Origin: Acanthochlamys bracteata | Taxonomy: Eukaryota; Streptophyta; Magnoliopsida; Pandanales; Velloziaceae | Reading direction: 5' to 3' | NCBI GenBank assembly: GCA_019914995.1 | Contig: CM034144.1 | Span: forward strand, 1,560,001 to 1,624,000 | Length of the DNA stretch: 64,000 nucleotides | In this document: one piece after another, positions 26,762 to 40,664 of the stretch | How the letters are laid out: each line of letters opens with the position of its first letter | How positions within the stretch are numbered: position 1 is the stretch's first letter | Program-made: the position numbers and the translations under genes | The notes under the pieces: model-generated | Databases searched by the model: none | Told to the model about the DNA's origin: nothing | What the model saw: only the letters and a program-made list of their open reading frames with translations

Positions 26762-28511
26762 GGACGAATTTTGAGTAAATTGATCGATCGATTTGAAGGA
26801 AAAAAAAAAGGGGGAAAATACCCTAATTAGGGATTTGTGGGTGAAGTGAAGAGAAGAAGAGTTCGGAGTGAAGAAGGAAAACAAAATTAAATTTAGAATT
26901 GGAATTGAACTGAATCAGGATGAAGAAGAATTAAACGTAGGCTGTTGATCTAGAAACAAATTAGGGGGATTCTAATTAGAATTTTTAATTAATTTTGATT
27001 GATTTCTCTATTTCTTTTGTTATTTTTAAAATTTGATACAAGGAGAGAACAGAGAAATAGAAGAGGGAGAGAATCAGAGACAGAATTTCTTTGTTTTACT
27101 GATTCTGACTTGTGGCTGTGGCGATATAATCACTATCCTTAGTGTGTACTCTTCGGACTTGTTTAGGTATCATTTAAATTTAATCCTTTTTGCCAGAAAT
27201 TTTACTTTTAAGATAATTCACAAAAGAAATAAACATAAAAATAATTTAATTTTGGGGCCAAATATTCTACTCTAAAAATCACCTTTTAAAAACAAAATTT
27301 TCATTTTTAAATTACTTTTAATAAAAATATAATTAATTACCTAAACTCATTCTTAACTTTCGTTTTTTAAGTATTCTTTCTGTAAATTTACTTCCCAAAA
27401 TTTAGTTTAAAGCAAAAAAATACGCCCTGCGCTGCTACTTTCTTAAGTGATCTCTCAATTACTACTAAATTTTTTAAATTTTGAGTTTGATATTTTAGTG
27501 TCTCAATTATTATTTCGTATATAAATCAAAATTTATTTTTATCAAAATTCTATTTTAAACTATATTTTAGATATGTTAATTATTATTGTTAACCTTATCT
27601 TTAATGAATTTTAAAGTTATCGAATTTTATTTTTAAAAAATTATTTCTGTAAATTTTATTTCGGTGTGATTGAAACACACCCTCAATCTATTCATGGTAT
27701 CGTTGTGATTCATATTTGTAAAGTTGTTGAAGAACTAATAAAATCCATACATAACACTGATCATGGTATATGATAAATCAGAATTATTTTTAATTTACTC
27801 ATTTCGCAAAAATTTATTTGCTAAAAATTTTTTAAAAAAATCATGTTTCGTAATTCAAAAAAGAGTGACATAATAGACAATACTATAATAATATACTTAA
27901 TTATAAGGTTAATTACATTAAACATAGAATTATTTTGTTGGAAAGTATTATGTATTTAAAAAATTTCCCCAACAATATTGTTTAGTTTTTATTATATATT
28001 TTTATTTTTAAAAAAATAAAAATATTTTTTAAAAAAAATTATTTTATAAAGACTGTCAAAACGCACGCACGTGAGGTGTTCATGTTGTTGTGGTTTGGAG
28101 ATTGATGGGATGAGAGGTGGCATAAACAGAGGCTAATGACAGTGACATTTTTCAATGACTAAGATTTGATTTGGTTGCTCAAGAAAACGAAATATGTCCT
28201 CTGGAGTTTTCTAAGAAAACATCTTGAACCACCTTCTCCCACAAATAATAACTATTTTGACCTAACAAAAATAAAATAAAAAATTTTAATATAACAATAT
28301 ATAATATTATAGTACATTGAGTAAATACTTTATTAAACAAAAAAATAATGTGAGAAATGTTATTGATCAAAATTATTTTTCAAATGATTTATTTAATTAA
28401 ACAAATTTATGTTTACTAACTTTTTCTTATTATATTTAAATTATTTAAAAATATTATTTTGAGATTACTTATCACAAGTTACTCAACAATTTAAAGTTTA
28501 GGGCGTGTTTT

Positions 28512-28553
28512 AAGTTGGTGGAACTTCAGTCAGAATTGGAGTTCCACCAACTT
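28512..28553. repeat. Perfect 14-bp inverted repeat (hairpin)
   Basis: AAGTTGGTGGAACT at 28512-28525 is the exact reverse complement of AGTTCCACCAACTT at 28540-28553, with a 14-base spacer. It lies near the left end of an F2-like element that begins TTA-GGGCGTGTTTT at about 28501. Confidence 0.85.
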
Positions 28554-29472
28554 TTTATATTTTAATCATAAATAAAATTGGGAACTCAAATTTCTAATTC
28601 TACACAAATGAAACTTAAGTTTTACTATATTTCTTTTCTTAAATTTACTTCCAACCCACTTCAAGAATCAATTAAAATATAAAATCTAAACTTTACTTCC
28701 AACTTATTTTTTAAGAAACTCTATTTTTTATTTTTGCACTTTTACGAAATTCAGTTACGAGTATTTGAAACACACACTTAGCTAGAATCGTCCATGTGAA
28801 AAGTGAAAACAGGCCGACTACGAAAGCCCAAAGTTTATTAAGCCTATTGTTTAAATTAGAGTCCAGCCCATTACGTAGAACATTTTGGCCCAACATTAAT
28901 ATAGATTTATTCAAAATAACTATTGACTTTGACAATACGTTGGGTTCAACAATGTGACCGATCAGGTGGCTGCGTGGATGTATAGGGGTGCGTTTCCTAA
29001 CGCTTGAAATTGCTTAAAATAAAAAGCTTTGGAAAAACTTTTTTTAAACTTTTTAGAAAACCAATTTGATTTTCTTTACTTTCAAAATAATAAAATTATA
29101 TATATACAGCTTTTATACTGTGCAATTCATTTTTATTTTTTAAAATTTATAAAACTTTTTAAAAATATTCAAAAAATTTGTTGTAAAATAAAATTTTTAA
29201 GTAAAATTTTGATAACTAACGATAAGCGCTATCAAAACGACACCTTACCCACCTCTACTATCCTAAAAATATACTTTTGAATATTTTAATTTCTTAAAAA
29301 TTTAAAATATATGAATAAAAATTGATCATTTTTATAAATATTTCCATGTATTTTTTATCGGAGAGAACTTTAATTTTAATTTTTATCATTTAAAATATAG
29401 AACTATTAGCCGCAAATATGCTAATTAAATATTATCTCAACCAAATAAAAATCTTTTTATAAAAATAATATA

Positions 29473-29495
29473 AATATATATATATATATATATAT
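29473..29495. repeat. (TA)n microsatellite
   Basis: About 11 TA units within AT-rich intergenic DNA. Confidence 0.85.
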
Positions 29496-31090
29496 TAAAT
29501 TTTATTTATTTATTTATCATAATCAAAATTTCTATCGAAGATCGATTAGTGATTTGGTTGGAATAAAAATTAGTAAATATGCTTGCAATTTATAGTTTTT
29601 TATATTCAATAAATTAAATTTGAAAAAAAAATTTATTTTAATTTTTAAAATATTTAAAAGAAATTCAAACGACCCTTTAATACTATTTTTATGAAGTGTT
29701 TGTCTCTCTCTCTCTCTTTATCTTTATAGTTTTTCTAAAGAAAAAGGTAGTAAGCATTATCTAATCGTGGTTATCTTGATAAATGGTTTTAATGCCTTTT
29801 AAAATAAAATAGAGTCATGCCTAATCTCTATGAATATTTTCCCCTACTTTTAGAAAGTAAGACAGACTTTAGAAAAAAATTTAAAACTTAAAAAATGAGA
29901 AAATATATTATTTCACTGCATTTTTTCACACACCAAAATCACTTCTTTTTTATTAAAAAATCATTTTTTATTATTTTTTTATTTTAAAAAAAAAATAAAT
30001 GACTTCAACTTATTTTTTTAATAAAAAACACATTATTTTTAACAATATTATTTCTAATAATTTATTTTTAAAATTTTATTTTCAAAATATTCACTTTTAA
30101 AATAAAAAAAACGCACCCGTTGGTGCTAGTCAAACGTGTCTTCTGGAAACACGTCTCCCTCTCTTTCCAACACCAGCAACAAAAACCATTATTTCGTTTG
30201 TGTTATTGTTAATTAATTAATGATATCATTTTTAAAAATATTTATTTAAAAACTCTACAAAAATTCTACTATTTAAATCAATCAAACAACTTCCATCACG
30301 CACTACTCACGTGAACACAAGCCCCGCCTGCATATCGATCAACGGTTTCGGATTTGTTCTAAGAGTTTATTTATTTACAAAAAAGTTAATTTCAAATTAG
30401 ATGTTAAAAAATAATTTTTTAAAAATTTAAAAATAAATATAAAAGATTATAGTACTTTTTGAAAAAAAATAATTTTGAAATCACTTTTTGAACAACTAAA
30501 CAAGTTCTTGCAGGAATTAATTTTCTAATAAAGTTTCATTTCCTCCACATGTTCTTTACCTAATTATATTTATTTTTACAAATAATTGTTATCTTCATAA
30601 AAAATATATCATCAAATTTGTCTTGTTTTATGTAGAGGAATACTATGTGTGATTTTTAATTTATGCATTTTGTTAATACTTCTGTCTTTTGCTCGAAGGC
30701 CTGATCAAATAAATAATTTATGATATTATTATTTCGATCTCAGTTTCTATCCAATCTATGTAATAGAATTGTTTGGCTTTACGTTCTTAATAAATAATTT
30801 ATTAATTTTTACTTTATGTTATTTACTAAAATTTTTTTAATCGTATATAGAATTTATTTAAAATTTAAAAAATATAAAAAAATTTTACATAGTAAAATTT
30901 TTATTATTATTATTTTTATTTTTTAATCAAAAAATAAAACTTATTTATCAAAATAAAATAAAAATATTTTTATTTTATTTTTTTAAGCACTTCCAAACAA
31001 TATCAAGGTTTACCAAATGAATAGTAATAAAACACTAATGGTATGTTTATAAAACCACCAAAATTAAACTTCATCTATTCATATTTCGAC

Positions 31091-31860
31091 CATAATTGTC
31101 AGATCCGGACCGATCCAAAAACCGTCGATCGGGACGGTAAATCGGTATAGGTTTACAAAAAAATCGTTTATGCAATCAATCCGTTTTGATTCGATTTGAC
31201 CCGCTTCAATCCGGTCGATCCACCCGTCTGAGTCAAATCAGATTGAAAATATTTTTAAAAAATTAATTAAAATTTTTTTAATTGATGATATAGTTAATGC
31301 AAAAATAATTATTAATAGCTCTATGTTAAAAAATAATATGTAGTTTCAATTTTGTATTTGGATGTGATAATACAAAAATATAATTGATTATGTCTTATTT
31401 GTAAATATCAATTATTAGTGATTTTTAAATTTTTATATTGTAAAATATTTAGACTCAAATATGTATATCTAAAAAAGTTAGTTATATCTCTTTTATAATT
31501 TATCTATTTTATAGTTTTATTTTTTCTAATCTCCTAATTTATTTAAATATTTCTTATTATAAATTTTAGTTGTTATTATTATTATTGGTAGTGGTAATTA
31601 TGGTAGTAATATTTTAATTTTCGCTGTGATTATTATTGTTGTTGTTATTAATAGTAATGGTATAATAAAAATACTCTAATTTTTTATTATAATTGCTATA
31701 GATATTATTACTGGTAATGTCATTGACAGTAGATTTTTTATATAATTATTATCATTATTAGTTAAAAATGCTTTAATATTATTGACCCGACGGTTCAATC
31801 TAAGAATCGTGACCCAAACAGTTTTCCGGTTCGATGTCCAGTCCGATTCTTACAACTATA
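31091..31860. mobile_element. 770-bp hAT-like non-autonomous element with 8-bp TSD
   Basis: ATTTCGAC occurs at 31083-31090 and 31861-31868, immediately outside a segment that starts CATAATTGTCAG and ends CTTACAACTATA; these ends are inverted repeats with 9 of 12 matching. Subterminal regions carry 'gatccggaccgatcc' and 'ttccggttcgatgtccagtcc', typical of plant hAT elements. The interior includes interrupted ATT/GTT microsatellite tracts at 31570-31660 and no transposase. Confidence 0.8.
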
Positions 31861-32758
31861 ATTTCGACTGCTATTTTTGTATGTTCCCTATATTATAACG
31901 AATTTTACTTTCATTTATATTCTAAATTATGCTTCTACAAAATTTTATCCAAACTCTAATCTATATTTTTAATTACCACTTCCGATTTTATTTTCATAAA
32001 ATTTCATTTTTATCAAACTTTATTTTATAAAACTCACTTATGAAAAAACTTACTTTTATATGATTGAAACACGATGAAATATTAAAAAATTATTTTATAA
32101 TTGTTGCAAGAATATTCTGGAGTGCTTTTGAAATATAGATTTTTTAAACGGACATAGAGGGGGAGGTCATAAGCGTCTATACCGTAAAATCGATTTTAGA
32201 CGGAATGAAAAAGACATATCCGGTAGAATCGTAACCATAGAATACGACCCTAATCGAAATGCATACATTTGTCTCGTACACTATGGGGATGGTGAGAAGA
32301 GATATAATAAAAAAATTTTATTACCCAAAATTTTTATATACTTTTTAAATTTTTAAATAAATATTTATAAAAATATATTGAAAAATGTAAAATTAAAAAT
32401 TAAAAAGTTATTTTTAAAAAAAGTAATGCCAAATATATTAACTAAACAATTCACTTATTGCTTCATACTTTTGGATTGAAAATACATATTTCTAATAATA
32501 ATACGTTATTCTATAGTTCTAGAAGTTAGTATATGTTCTATAAAACAAGTTTCTTTGTTTTGTCTCACTTGTGTTGTGTTAGTATTCTTCTTCCATCTTC
32601 CATTTTCCATACTACATGTAATTACTTCTCTCTATGAAACGATTCATATAATTTCTCTATCACTTCAGCTGCCCATAGCTAGTAGTAGAATTCCCTAATT
32701 ATCTTCCAAAAGATCGATATATCTAGCTAGCTAAGTAGAATAATTAGCCATTGCCGGA

Positions 32759-33768
32759 ATGCTCCCCGGCGTTGAGTTGGCACGGAGGCGGCGGTTTCCA
32801 CAATCCGGTAGCTCAGCACATTCATTAGCCGGATCACGGCAACCGGGTTTTTTTGGGTATTATATTAGCAGCGGCAGCAACAACCATGAAAGCTATCTTG
32901 CTACCAACTTCATGGTACATACATATCTGCAAATGTTTTGAATATATAATTTTGTTAATGTTTCTGAATTTGCAAAGTACTCGTTAAGGAAAGAAGATCA
33001 AGTAATTCAACCAAAGGATTGATCTCCGGCGATGTCGTCCGGGAAGCAAGAGAAAGATTGGATGAGAAACTCAAGAAGCAAAGGTCTTCATGGCTCAAGA
33101 GGTACCATGCATGAAATGTTTTTTTTTTTTTGACAAGATATATATTACAGTCCACTTCATATTCGTTTGTTTCATCAGATTCGAAGCTTAAAATTATTTT
33201 ATATATTTTAATTATCACTATGAATTCTATTTTAAATATAAATTCCGCTTCAACGCCGAACTCACTTCTCCGGTTCAAATCCACTTCAGATGTTTGGATT
33301 ATCTCTCTCCACTTTTAAATCTAAATTATATTTTCTCACTCCAAATGTTTTTCTCTAAATGCAATTAAAACACATCTAGAAGCAGCTAACATGCCCTTAG
33401 TTTATGTTGAAGTAAGGATCACTAAAGCTTCAGTTGCCGTTATTTACAGCAGTAGTAGCGGAGGAGGAGACGCCGTTGGCAAGCAGGAACTACCTGCGAT
33501 GATGCCGGGGAACGTGCAAAGAGAAATTTACTATACAAAAAAGAAGAGTTTTATCAAGAGTAAACGGAGGTGGATGATCAGAAGGAAAAGTTCGGAGCAA
33601 AAAAAAGAAGAAGAAGAAGAAGAATGTGTGATTTGTTTAGAAGAGTTCAAGAATGGAGAAGAAGTAGTGAACTTGTCTTGTACACATAAGTTCCATTTGG
33701 AGTGTGTTGTGCCTTGGCTTGGGACCAACTCCCATTGTCCTTGTTGTAGAACTTCCATTTTCTCCTAA
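32759..33768 (+). CDS. Small RING-H2 E3 ubiquitin ligase
   Basis: Three exons: 32759-32914, 32989-33101 and 33450-33768, giving 195 residues with phases closing. The start MLPGVELARRRRF is the first ATG in frame after an untranslated leader. The middle (VREARERLDEKLKKQRSSW) is charged and may be helical. A run of six Glu precedes the RING-H2 finger at about 149-189: CVIC, 14 residues, CTHKFHLEC, 10 residues, CPCC, all eight zinc ligands present. The domain recruits E2-ubiquitin, so the product is most likely an E3 ligase; no transmembrane segment is seen, suggesting a soluble protein. Substrates are unknown. Intron 2 (348 bp) contains F2-like transposon sequence at 33150-33375. The third exon alone could be mistaken for a complete gene starting in the intron. 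Confidence 0.85.
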
Positions 33769-35395
33769 CTTTAAAAGTAAAAAAAACTTTTTTAAGAGAG
33801 CTGTGATTTATTGTGGTTCATTAATGGGCAGTTAGGTTCAGACAGTAATTATCAGTGTAGATATTAATCTACCAAGCTTCTTTTTATTTATTTTATAGTA
33901 ATTATTTTTTAAAACTGGCAATGAGAAAAAGAAATTTGAGAAACTTAATTGATGTGATATTACTCCTTTTTCCAATTAAAAGTTTATATAGATACCGGAC
34001 TAAACGGACCGATCCTGCGGTCCGACTAAATTGCTCGGAATATGGTTCATCCGATTTATAAATAGTGATAGAATTGGACTGATTTTATCGATACATCAGA
34101 CAGTCCACTCGTTCGATTAATGTACATTTTTAACTGTTTAATAACAAATTGTTGATTCGATCAATATTAGTAGTTAATTAAATTAATTTATAATTAAAAA
34201 TTTTTAATAACATAAAATAAAAAAATGAATAAAAGAATAGAGTTGGGCTAAAACAATAATGAGTAGACTCGACCAACCAAACTCGAATGCAGGAGTCGGA
34301 AAGGCCCTTCCAAGTAACTCTTTTTTTTGGGGCGGCCCCATCAGTTTATATTTAGACCTCTATTTCTTGTAGTTTTTATTTTTTTGAGTACTTTTTAAAG
34401 TTTTTTTTTCTATTCAGATAATATTTCTATTGATATGTAATTTGTTTTATATATAAGTTATGTAATTATTTACTTAGTCTAGAAGAACGTACGGAGGACA
34501 TTGAATGAAACGCAAGTCAGCTATTTCAATTGTAGCAATATGACTGTAACTACAATTCAATAATAATAGCAATAACACTTTCATGTTCTAATCTCTTTTA
34601 TGTAATTGCTAGATTTACTATAGAAAGATGTTAATATTTTGTTTGAATGCAATTTCAATCATTACTTTATGAATGATTAGTCCCAACACATTCACATGCT
34701 TCCATAATCCAAAGTGTTCAATAATTTTGTTTATGATGAGATAGCCCATGTCTACGTTATTTTAGAAAAACAAAAAAACACAAAAAACTTGTTTCGTAAC
34801 TCTATTTTTACTGGACATATTTTGAGTTAAATCATTTTGCATGTTTAAATTATCACTCCTAATTCTATTTTTATTTTCAAACAAAATTTTTTTCTATTAA
34901 AATTTAACTTCAAATTTTATTTTATTTATTTAAATATCACTTCAAAATTTGCTTCTACAAACTCCATTATTCACCGAACTCCACTTTTTACAAAATCTAG
35001 TGTTGCAAAACTTAATTACATGCATTTAAAACATTAAAACACGTCCAAAGCCAAAGAGTAGTTTACTTGCAAAAACAAAGGGAGATTTAGTTGCTTAGTT
35101 AGAAAAAACAAAGAATCATCACCTTCTTGATATTTAACTTTGGTAATAATAAGTGAATTACTTGCAAAGACTGCAAAAGCTTTCGTGTTCGTTTGCAGAA
35201 TATTTCTTTCACTCACTTGAGGGATCGACGTTTAATGCATTGAATCCTCTCTATGCACATTCGAGAGAGATTTTAGAAGGATAAAATAAAACCTAGTAAT
35301 GAGTATGTACAAATGCGAAACGAGAAGAAAAACGGACGGGCCTTGATACAGCATTATGTCATTCGTATGTACATAACGGCATTGCAGGGTGTTAT
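33769..35395. other. Intergenic DNA with hAT and F2 relics
   Basis: 33985-34115 carries 'accggactaaacggaccgatcc'-like hAT relic sequence. 34789-35046 is an F2-like copy ending 'ttaattacatgcatttaaaac'. The remainder is AT-rich without open frames; 35050-35395 is the 3' flank of the minus-strand RING gene. Confidence 0.4.
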
Positions 35396-38300
35396 TCACG
35401 AAGTGGTAGGCACGGTGGTCTCGGCAGCTGCTTGAGAAACATCTCCTCGGCACAATGGGCACACCCTGTCAGAGAAGGAAAATGAAGAGGAACGGAGTCA
35501 ATAGGTGTCTATATGAATGAAAAGTTTCAGCAGTGAAACTGCAGAGGCAACATTACCCATGTATCTCTTTGAGCCATTTGTCGACACACCGCATGTGGTA
35601 CTCATGGCTGCAAGGAAGAACACGAATATTGTCTCCTTCCTCATACTCGCACAGGCATATATAACACCTGTTCAAGTACAAGTGGGAAAATTTAAGAGAT
35701 GGCACTAATAAGTAGAACCAATTGTAATAGAAAGTAAATCACGATGCCAGACGCATACAAAAAAATATCATAAACATGATAATAACTAAGCAAACTAGAT
35801 CTTCTATTGAAAGTAAGAAACTACAAAAAGGCGTACTGCTCTGTGTCCTCTCTGCTTCCCGTTGTTTCAAGTCTTTTGTATTTCTTATGAGGCAACAAAT
35901 CAACGACCGAATCTGGAGCTGGAAGTGAAACCATTGAGAAAATGGATACAGGTTGGTGGTGGATCTCGTCCAAGATCTGAAGTTCATAAAGAAATTTGTA
36001 AGATGCATATAGGACCCACAGCCGGTAACTTATGCATATACAATTATTAATAGTAAATGGCAATTGATATTCCAGCCAAAGGGGCAGCACCTGAGAGTTG
36101 ACTAGAGGCACAGGCAACATAGCCAAAACTAATAAAATGGAGGCAACTTGACATTGTTAGACGTTGTGATGCAGCAATTCGTAATCTTAGGATGATCAAC
36201 AGAATATAGTGATTTGCACTGCATAGTGCCTAATAGGTTACAGAATGCATAAACATAAGATTAAATTCAAATATTCTTAATTGCATCATTCTTAACCCGT
36301 TGCTATACGGTTCTTTGAATCAAGTTAATGAAATGGAAATGATCCAGCAAAATTCAAGAAGAAGATTGCCCAATGATTGATGCATATAAACTTCAGTTTT
36401 AGAATTTTATTGGACACTTTATTATCAATAGTACATGGACTAAATTTAAATGACTGATCTATAGTAACGTGACCTTTCTAACGAAGAATCTAGCTAGACC
36501 TATCAAGATCGATCTATAGCTAACTCCAAATGTGTGACAAGGCACCCTGAAACGTAGTCAATTATGTAAAACACATACAATGAGACCATGCATAACCAAA
36601 ATTAAGAGGATCTGCTAAGAGTCATGGAAATAATATCAGTACTAGCTTAGCGTTATTTCTCCTTGCAGTTTTAAGTAACCAGTTGCATACCTCAAACAAG
36701 GCTTCTGCTAACATGACAATCCTAGATATGCTTGCACGAGCGCTTGATGTGTCTCCTACTGTGAATGAATAACAAGAGCATGCTCCGTCAGGGTGGAGAC
36801 CAGCTGGGCATGTTCTTCTATTTCCACTATCATCAAGGTCATCACGGGGTCTTTCTCTTAACTGCAAAATAGAGACAAGTGTAATTAATATAGTTAGGCA
36901 AACTAAAGATAAGAAAGAAAGATATAGTACAGTTTCACTACACATAAAAGAAACGACGCAGATGAAAACTTAGGTAACATGTATGATAATATACTCTTTG
37001 TATAAGTTAAAATTACTTTGTATTTATACATGTAAAACTCAAGCATAAAGTGACCCAGCAGTTACCTCAGATCTCGAATTCCATCTTAATCCACTTGCAT
37101 CATGACGTCTACGATGAACATATATTGAATCATCTTCCATGTTTTCAGAATAATCATCATCAAGATCAACTAGCCACCTATCTTGATAATGCAGTTCATC
37201 TGCATCCCCAGGAGAGAACAGCATTGATTGGGAATTATTTCTCCTAGAAGTACGCCTTGAAAGGGAGTTCCAACGTAGCCTTCTGCTATACCTTCTACTA
37301 TCACTTTCCCGTACATCTCCAGAACCACTGGACAAAATACTGGAAATACTAATCACATCAAGATGAAGAACACTTCCATCTCCCCTCTCTACTGGCGCAC
37401 TTGATGTTACAACAGCTGAGTCCGAAATACTAGCCTCAAGCAAATCTTCTTCTCTTATTAACTGGTCACTTCCAGAAGAACCAAAAATATCCAAATTAGT
37501 ATCTAAGGTTGAGTTACAAAAGTCCCCGATCTGAAATTCAAGGTTAGACATGGAGGAAGTACTATTTCTAGGTGAAACACCAGACTGGAGTTGAGTACTG
37601 TTAAGCTGTATCATGGGAATATGAGTAGCACAGATTCTGGTGGTATCATCAGTCGCCTCAAGTGCCTCCGACCTTCCTGATATGCTTGGCAGATCAGACC
37701 TACTTTCACAGCGGGTGGTGCCAAAGCCACCATTTGCCAGCTGAGAAGAAACTCCCTCACTTTGGGATATTTCTTTCCCAGAACCACTAGTTTCAGCATT
37801 TCCCAAGTCAAATTTGCTGTCACCTGGGCCATATATGCTGCTTGGACAAGAAGCTTGGGAGCGGGAGCATGATGCACTAAAACTTGATGAAACTGTTATT
37901 GGAGAGTCTTGCTGTGCTATCTGCACATTATCGGCTACTATGGAATCCTTCGATTTCTCGTCGACCACTGATCTTTGTGATGTCCCCTCTTCCCACTGCA
38001 GAGAAAGGAACGCGGGTTATTTCACAAGAATTGAGAGTCTAAACAAAGTAATTCCAACATAAAGACAAAGAAGCAATTAACTGGAATTTTCCTTTGCACA
38101 AGGGCACTAAGTACTGGTAAATTTTGGAAAGGAGAAGAACTAAAAGTCGCGCAAACAGAGACTTGTCCTGAAAGATATTACAGAAACTCACAAACAGAAG
38201 GTTGTGTCTGTATCATAAATTAGTCCATGAAATTATATAAAAGGCAATTTAATCCGCATAATAAATTAGTAACATGAACAACCATTGTTCACAAAGATGT

Positions 38301-40664
38301 AGGAAAACTTATGCATGAGGTCAAAGCTGAATGTGCACTCCCGACCTACAAGACTTCGCTATTTCCATCATCTGAGCATATTCCTAAACCTAAATTATGC
38401 ATGAAGTCAAGGCACCATTGATCTATGCTTTCTAAAGTGAGAGAAAGAAAATGTCTTCAGCTGCTTTGAGTTTGTAGTTCAACTTTAACATCATACGCAA
38501 AATATAGGACAACTCAATACTTGGGATAAAGGCTTACTTGTTGTAAGGAACTTGCGCGAATATGCGGAAAGATATGGAACTTTGGCGACATCTTGTTCAC
38601 ATATTAAAGAAAACTAGCCTCTCCATGCACGTGACACATGCTAATTAATTAGCCACCTATTTATAATGTTAGCAAGTAAGTTTATGAGTCTTTACATCTT
38701 TGTAGTCTTCGTCATTAAGTATGACTTCACTTTTTATTTTGATTTTGATGCTAAAATTTGATCAAATTAGATGCATTTCAAGAAATAATTTTGATCTTAA
38801 AAATACTAAAAAAATCATTTTCGTTACATAATAATTTCATTATGATGGAATTGTAGTTCGTGTTTAATAATCTAATGGATTACATGCTACAAATTTCAGT
38901 CTTCATTCTAAATTTCAATATTTGTTTGACTGGTTTGTAAGTTTTACTGACTACAAATACTTCAAAATTATGGAAGTTTCTTATATCTATTTTAAGTTTT
39001 GTTGATAAAATTTAATCTGGACAAGTAGGTCTAAACATAACTCCTTCAAATAGACTTTGGTTAACTGAGAGGCTACAAATTTCAATACTTCTTTAACCTA
39101 GAATGAAATAAATACTATCAAGTCAAAAAAAGACAATCCAAAATTTTCATACTACATAATCATACGAAGTTAACAACAAACAGAAATCTTTACATTAAAG
39201 TCAATAGCTACTATTACTTTGAATATACAAAAAAAAAAATCAAATATTATTCCTTCAAGATATGATAATTCGAGTTGGTGGATCAATTTCGGATTAACCC
39301 GGACCGACCCATTTAATAACCGGATCAAATTCGTTTAACCCTAACCCAATCCATATATTTATATGGGTCAAAATTTCTAACCCTAACTCTGATTAAATGG
39401 ATCGATTTCGGATCGGGTCATATATTGCCACCCTATCAAATAGGAGCATCTATCAAAAAGGTCAGTACTTGGACATTTGAAGCAACGAAATAACTGAAAC
39501 AAATTCTCAAAAAAAGAGTTCTGGTCACTATACCAGGGTCACCAAATTAAAATACAGGGAAGTAGACTCTATAGTCCCATATCTTAATACATCCTTCGCG
39601 AACATGACACTGATATAATGTGCTACTCATGATAAATCTATCTTCACAGCTAGTGCTGGCAAAATTCTTAAATCTCAAAAAGTGTGATACAAGGTTAGCA
39701 ACCTGTCGCAAGTACCATCTGAGGCACATCAATTCATTGATTTATTACACCTACCCAACTTTCTGTATAGCTAATGACAATCATTTGTGACTTCAGATTG
39801 TCGGAAATTCAAAAGGCTATAAATTCATATAGCTACAAAAATTCGTGATGGCACACATTTAAACCAATCATATCCAACCGAAGATCCTGCTTCCATCTCC
39901 TATACAATTTCCAGAACCCAACCTTTTCAAAAACGCCTTATTCTTTACAGCTATTCTTCCAAAAACAAAATCCTTTCAAGAAGTTAGAAAATAAGAAAAA
40001 TTTCATCACTACATAACCAGTAAAGTAACTCCAGGATGGAGTCACAAATATGGCACACACTCACACCCATTTCTCCCCTTAAGTTCCTCTTTGACCTCAT
40101 ATAAAGTTCCCAAATCAATTATTTTAACAAACAGCTATATTCTTCCCATCTAGTCTTCTGAAAACAAAAGAGCATCCTAAAAGGTAGTAACAAACTAATT
40201 TTTTTGACCAAATACTACATAACCAGTAATCTCCAATTAAAAGAATTTCTTCTTATATCTCCAGTACAAGTTCCAAATCAACTTTTTTTTTTTACAGACA
40301 CGTTTAACTCTTTCCAGTATTCTTCCAAAACAAACAATTCATGACCAGTAAAACAGATTAGAAACGACCTCCGATTAATGTTTCCTCTTTCATCTCCAGT
40401 ACAAGTATCACATTCAATTTTGTTTTTTACAAATACACTTACTCTTCCCATCTAATCTTCCAAAACCAGAAATTTCTTGAACAATAAAACAAACCATAAA
40501 TGAAATGAAAGCGAAACGAGCTCATTAAGAGAGAAAGTGATATATACTCGAGCAGAAGAGGCGGCGGCAGATGAAGTAGAGCCGCCGCCGCAGATGAAGG
40601 AGGAGAGACGCCGGCGATCGTCAAGTGATCCAGGCGTGCGTGATCTGCTCGCTCCTAAACCCAT
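35396..40664 (-). CDS. RING-H2 E3 ubiquitin ligase with long Ser-rich N-terminal region
   Basis: Six exons on the minus strand: 40664-40548, 37995-37066, 36861-36691, 35976-35837, 35667-35557 and 35465-35396. They give 512 residues with every phase matching. Exon 1 encodes [16 protein letters not shown] and a Gly/Ser stretch; Gly at position 2 (MGLGAS) makes N-myristoylation possible, which would place the protein at a membrane. Exon 2 (310 codons) is Ser-rich and low complexity. Exons 3-4 carry a conserved-looking helical part ([13 protein letters not shown], then [11 protein letters not shown]). The RING-H2 finger lies at 454-495: CYIC, 14 residues, CSHEYHMRC, then CPLC after 16 residues. 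Zinc ligands are complete. The 2.55-kb first intron contains a hAT relic. The gene is divergent from the neurochondrin gene. Family membership as an E3 ligase is secure; substrate and orthologue are not known to me. Confidence 0.88.
39260..39436. mobile_element. hAT-like relic in intron 1 of the RING gene
   Basis: The segment carries repeated GGATCAA/GGATCGA words and ends 'tattgccaccct', the reverse complement of the AGGGGTGGCAA terminus at 1985. The opposite end is missing, so this copy appears truncated. Confidence 0.55.

Larger units (their letters stand above)
26762..32758. other. Raf-like gene promoter, then a transposon-rich intergenic field
   Basis: 26762-27100 is the leader and promoter side of the kinase gene. 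27100-27700 and 28500-28777 hold F2/F1-like pieces. 29000-29245, 30775-31000 and 32300-32430 hold F3-type AT-rich repeats. 31091-31860 is a hAT-like element. 31905-32075 is another F2-like piece. 30120-30350 is less AT-rich, but no frame is evident. From about 32560 the sequence is probably the promoter and leader of the RING-H2 gene at 32759. I see no gene in this 6 kb. Confidence 0.45.

Noticed and set aside
26762-26884. N-terminal extension of the Raf-like kinase
   Set aside because: The extension begins at a TTG, not an ATG; MADSDH at 26761 is the first ATG and matches family starts.
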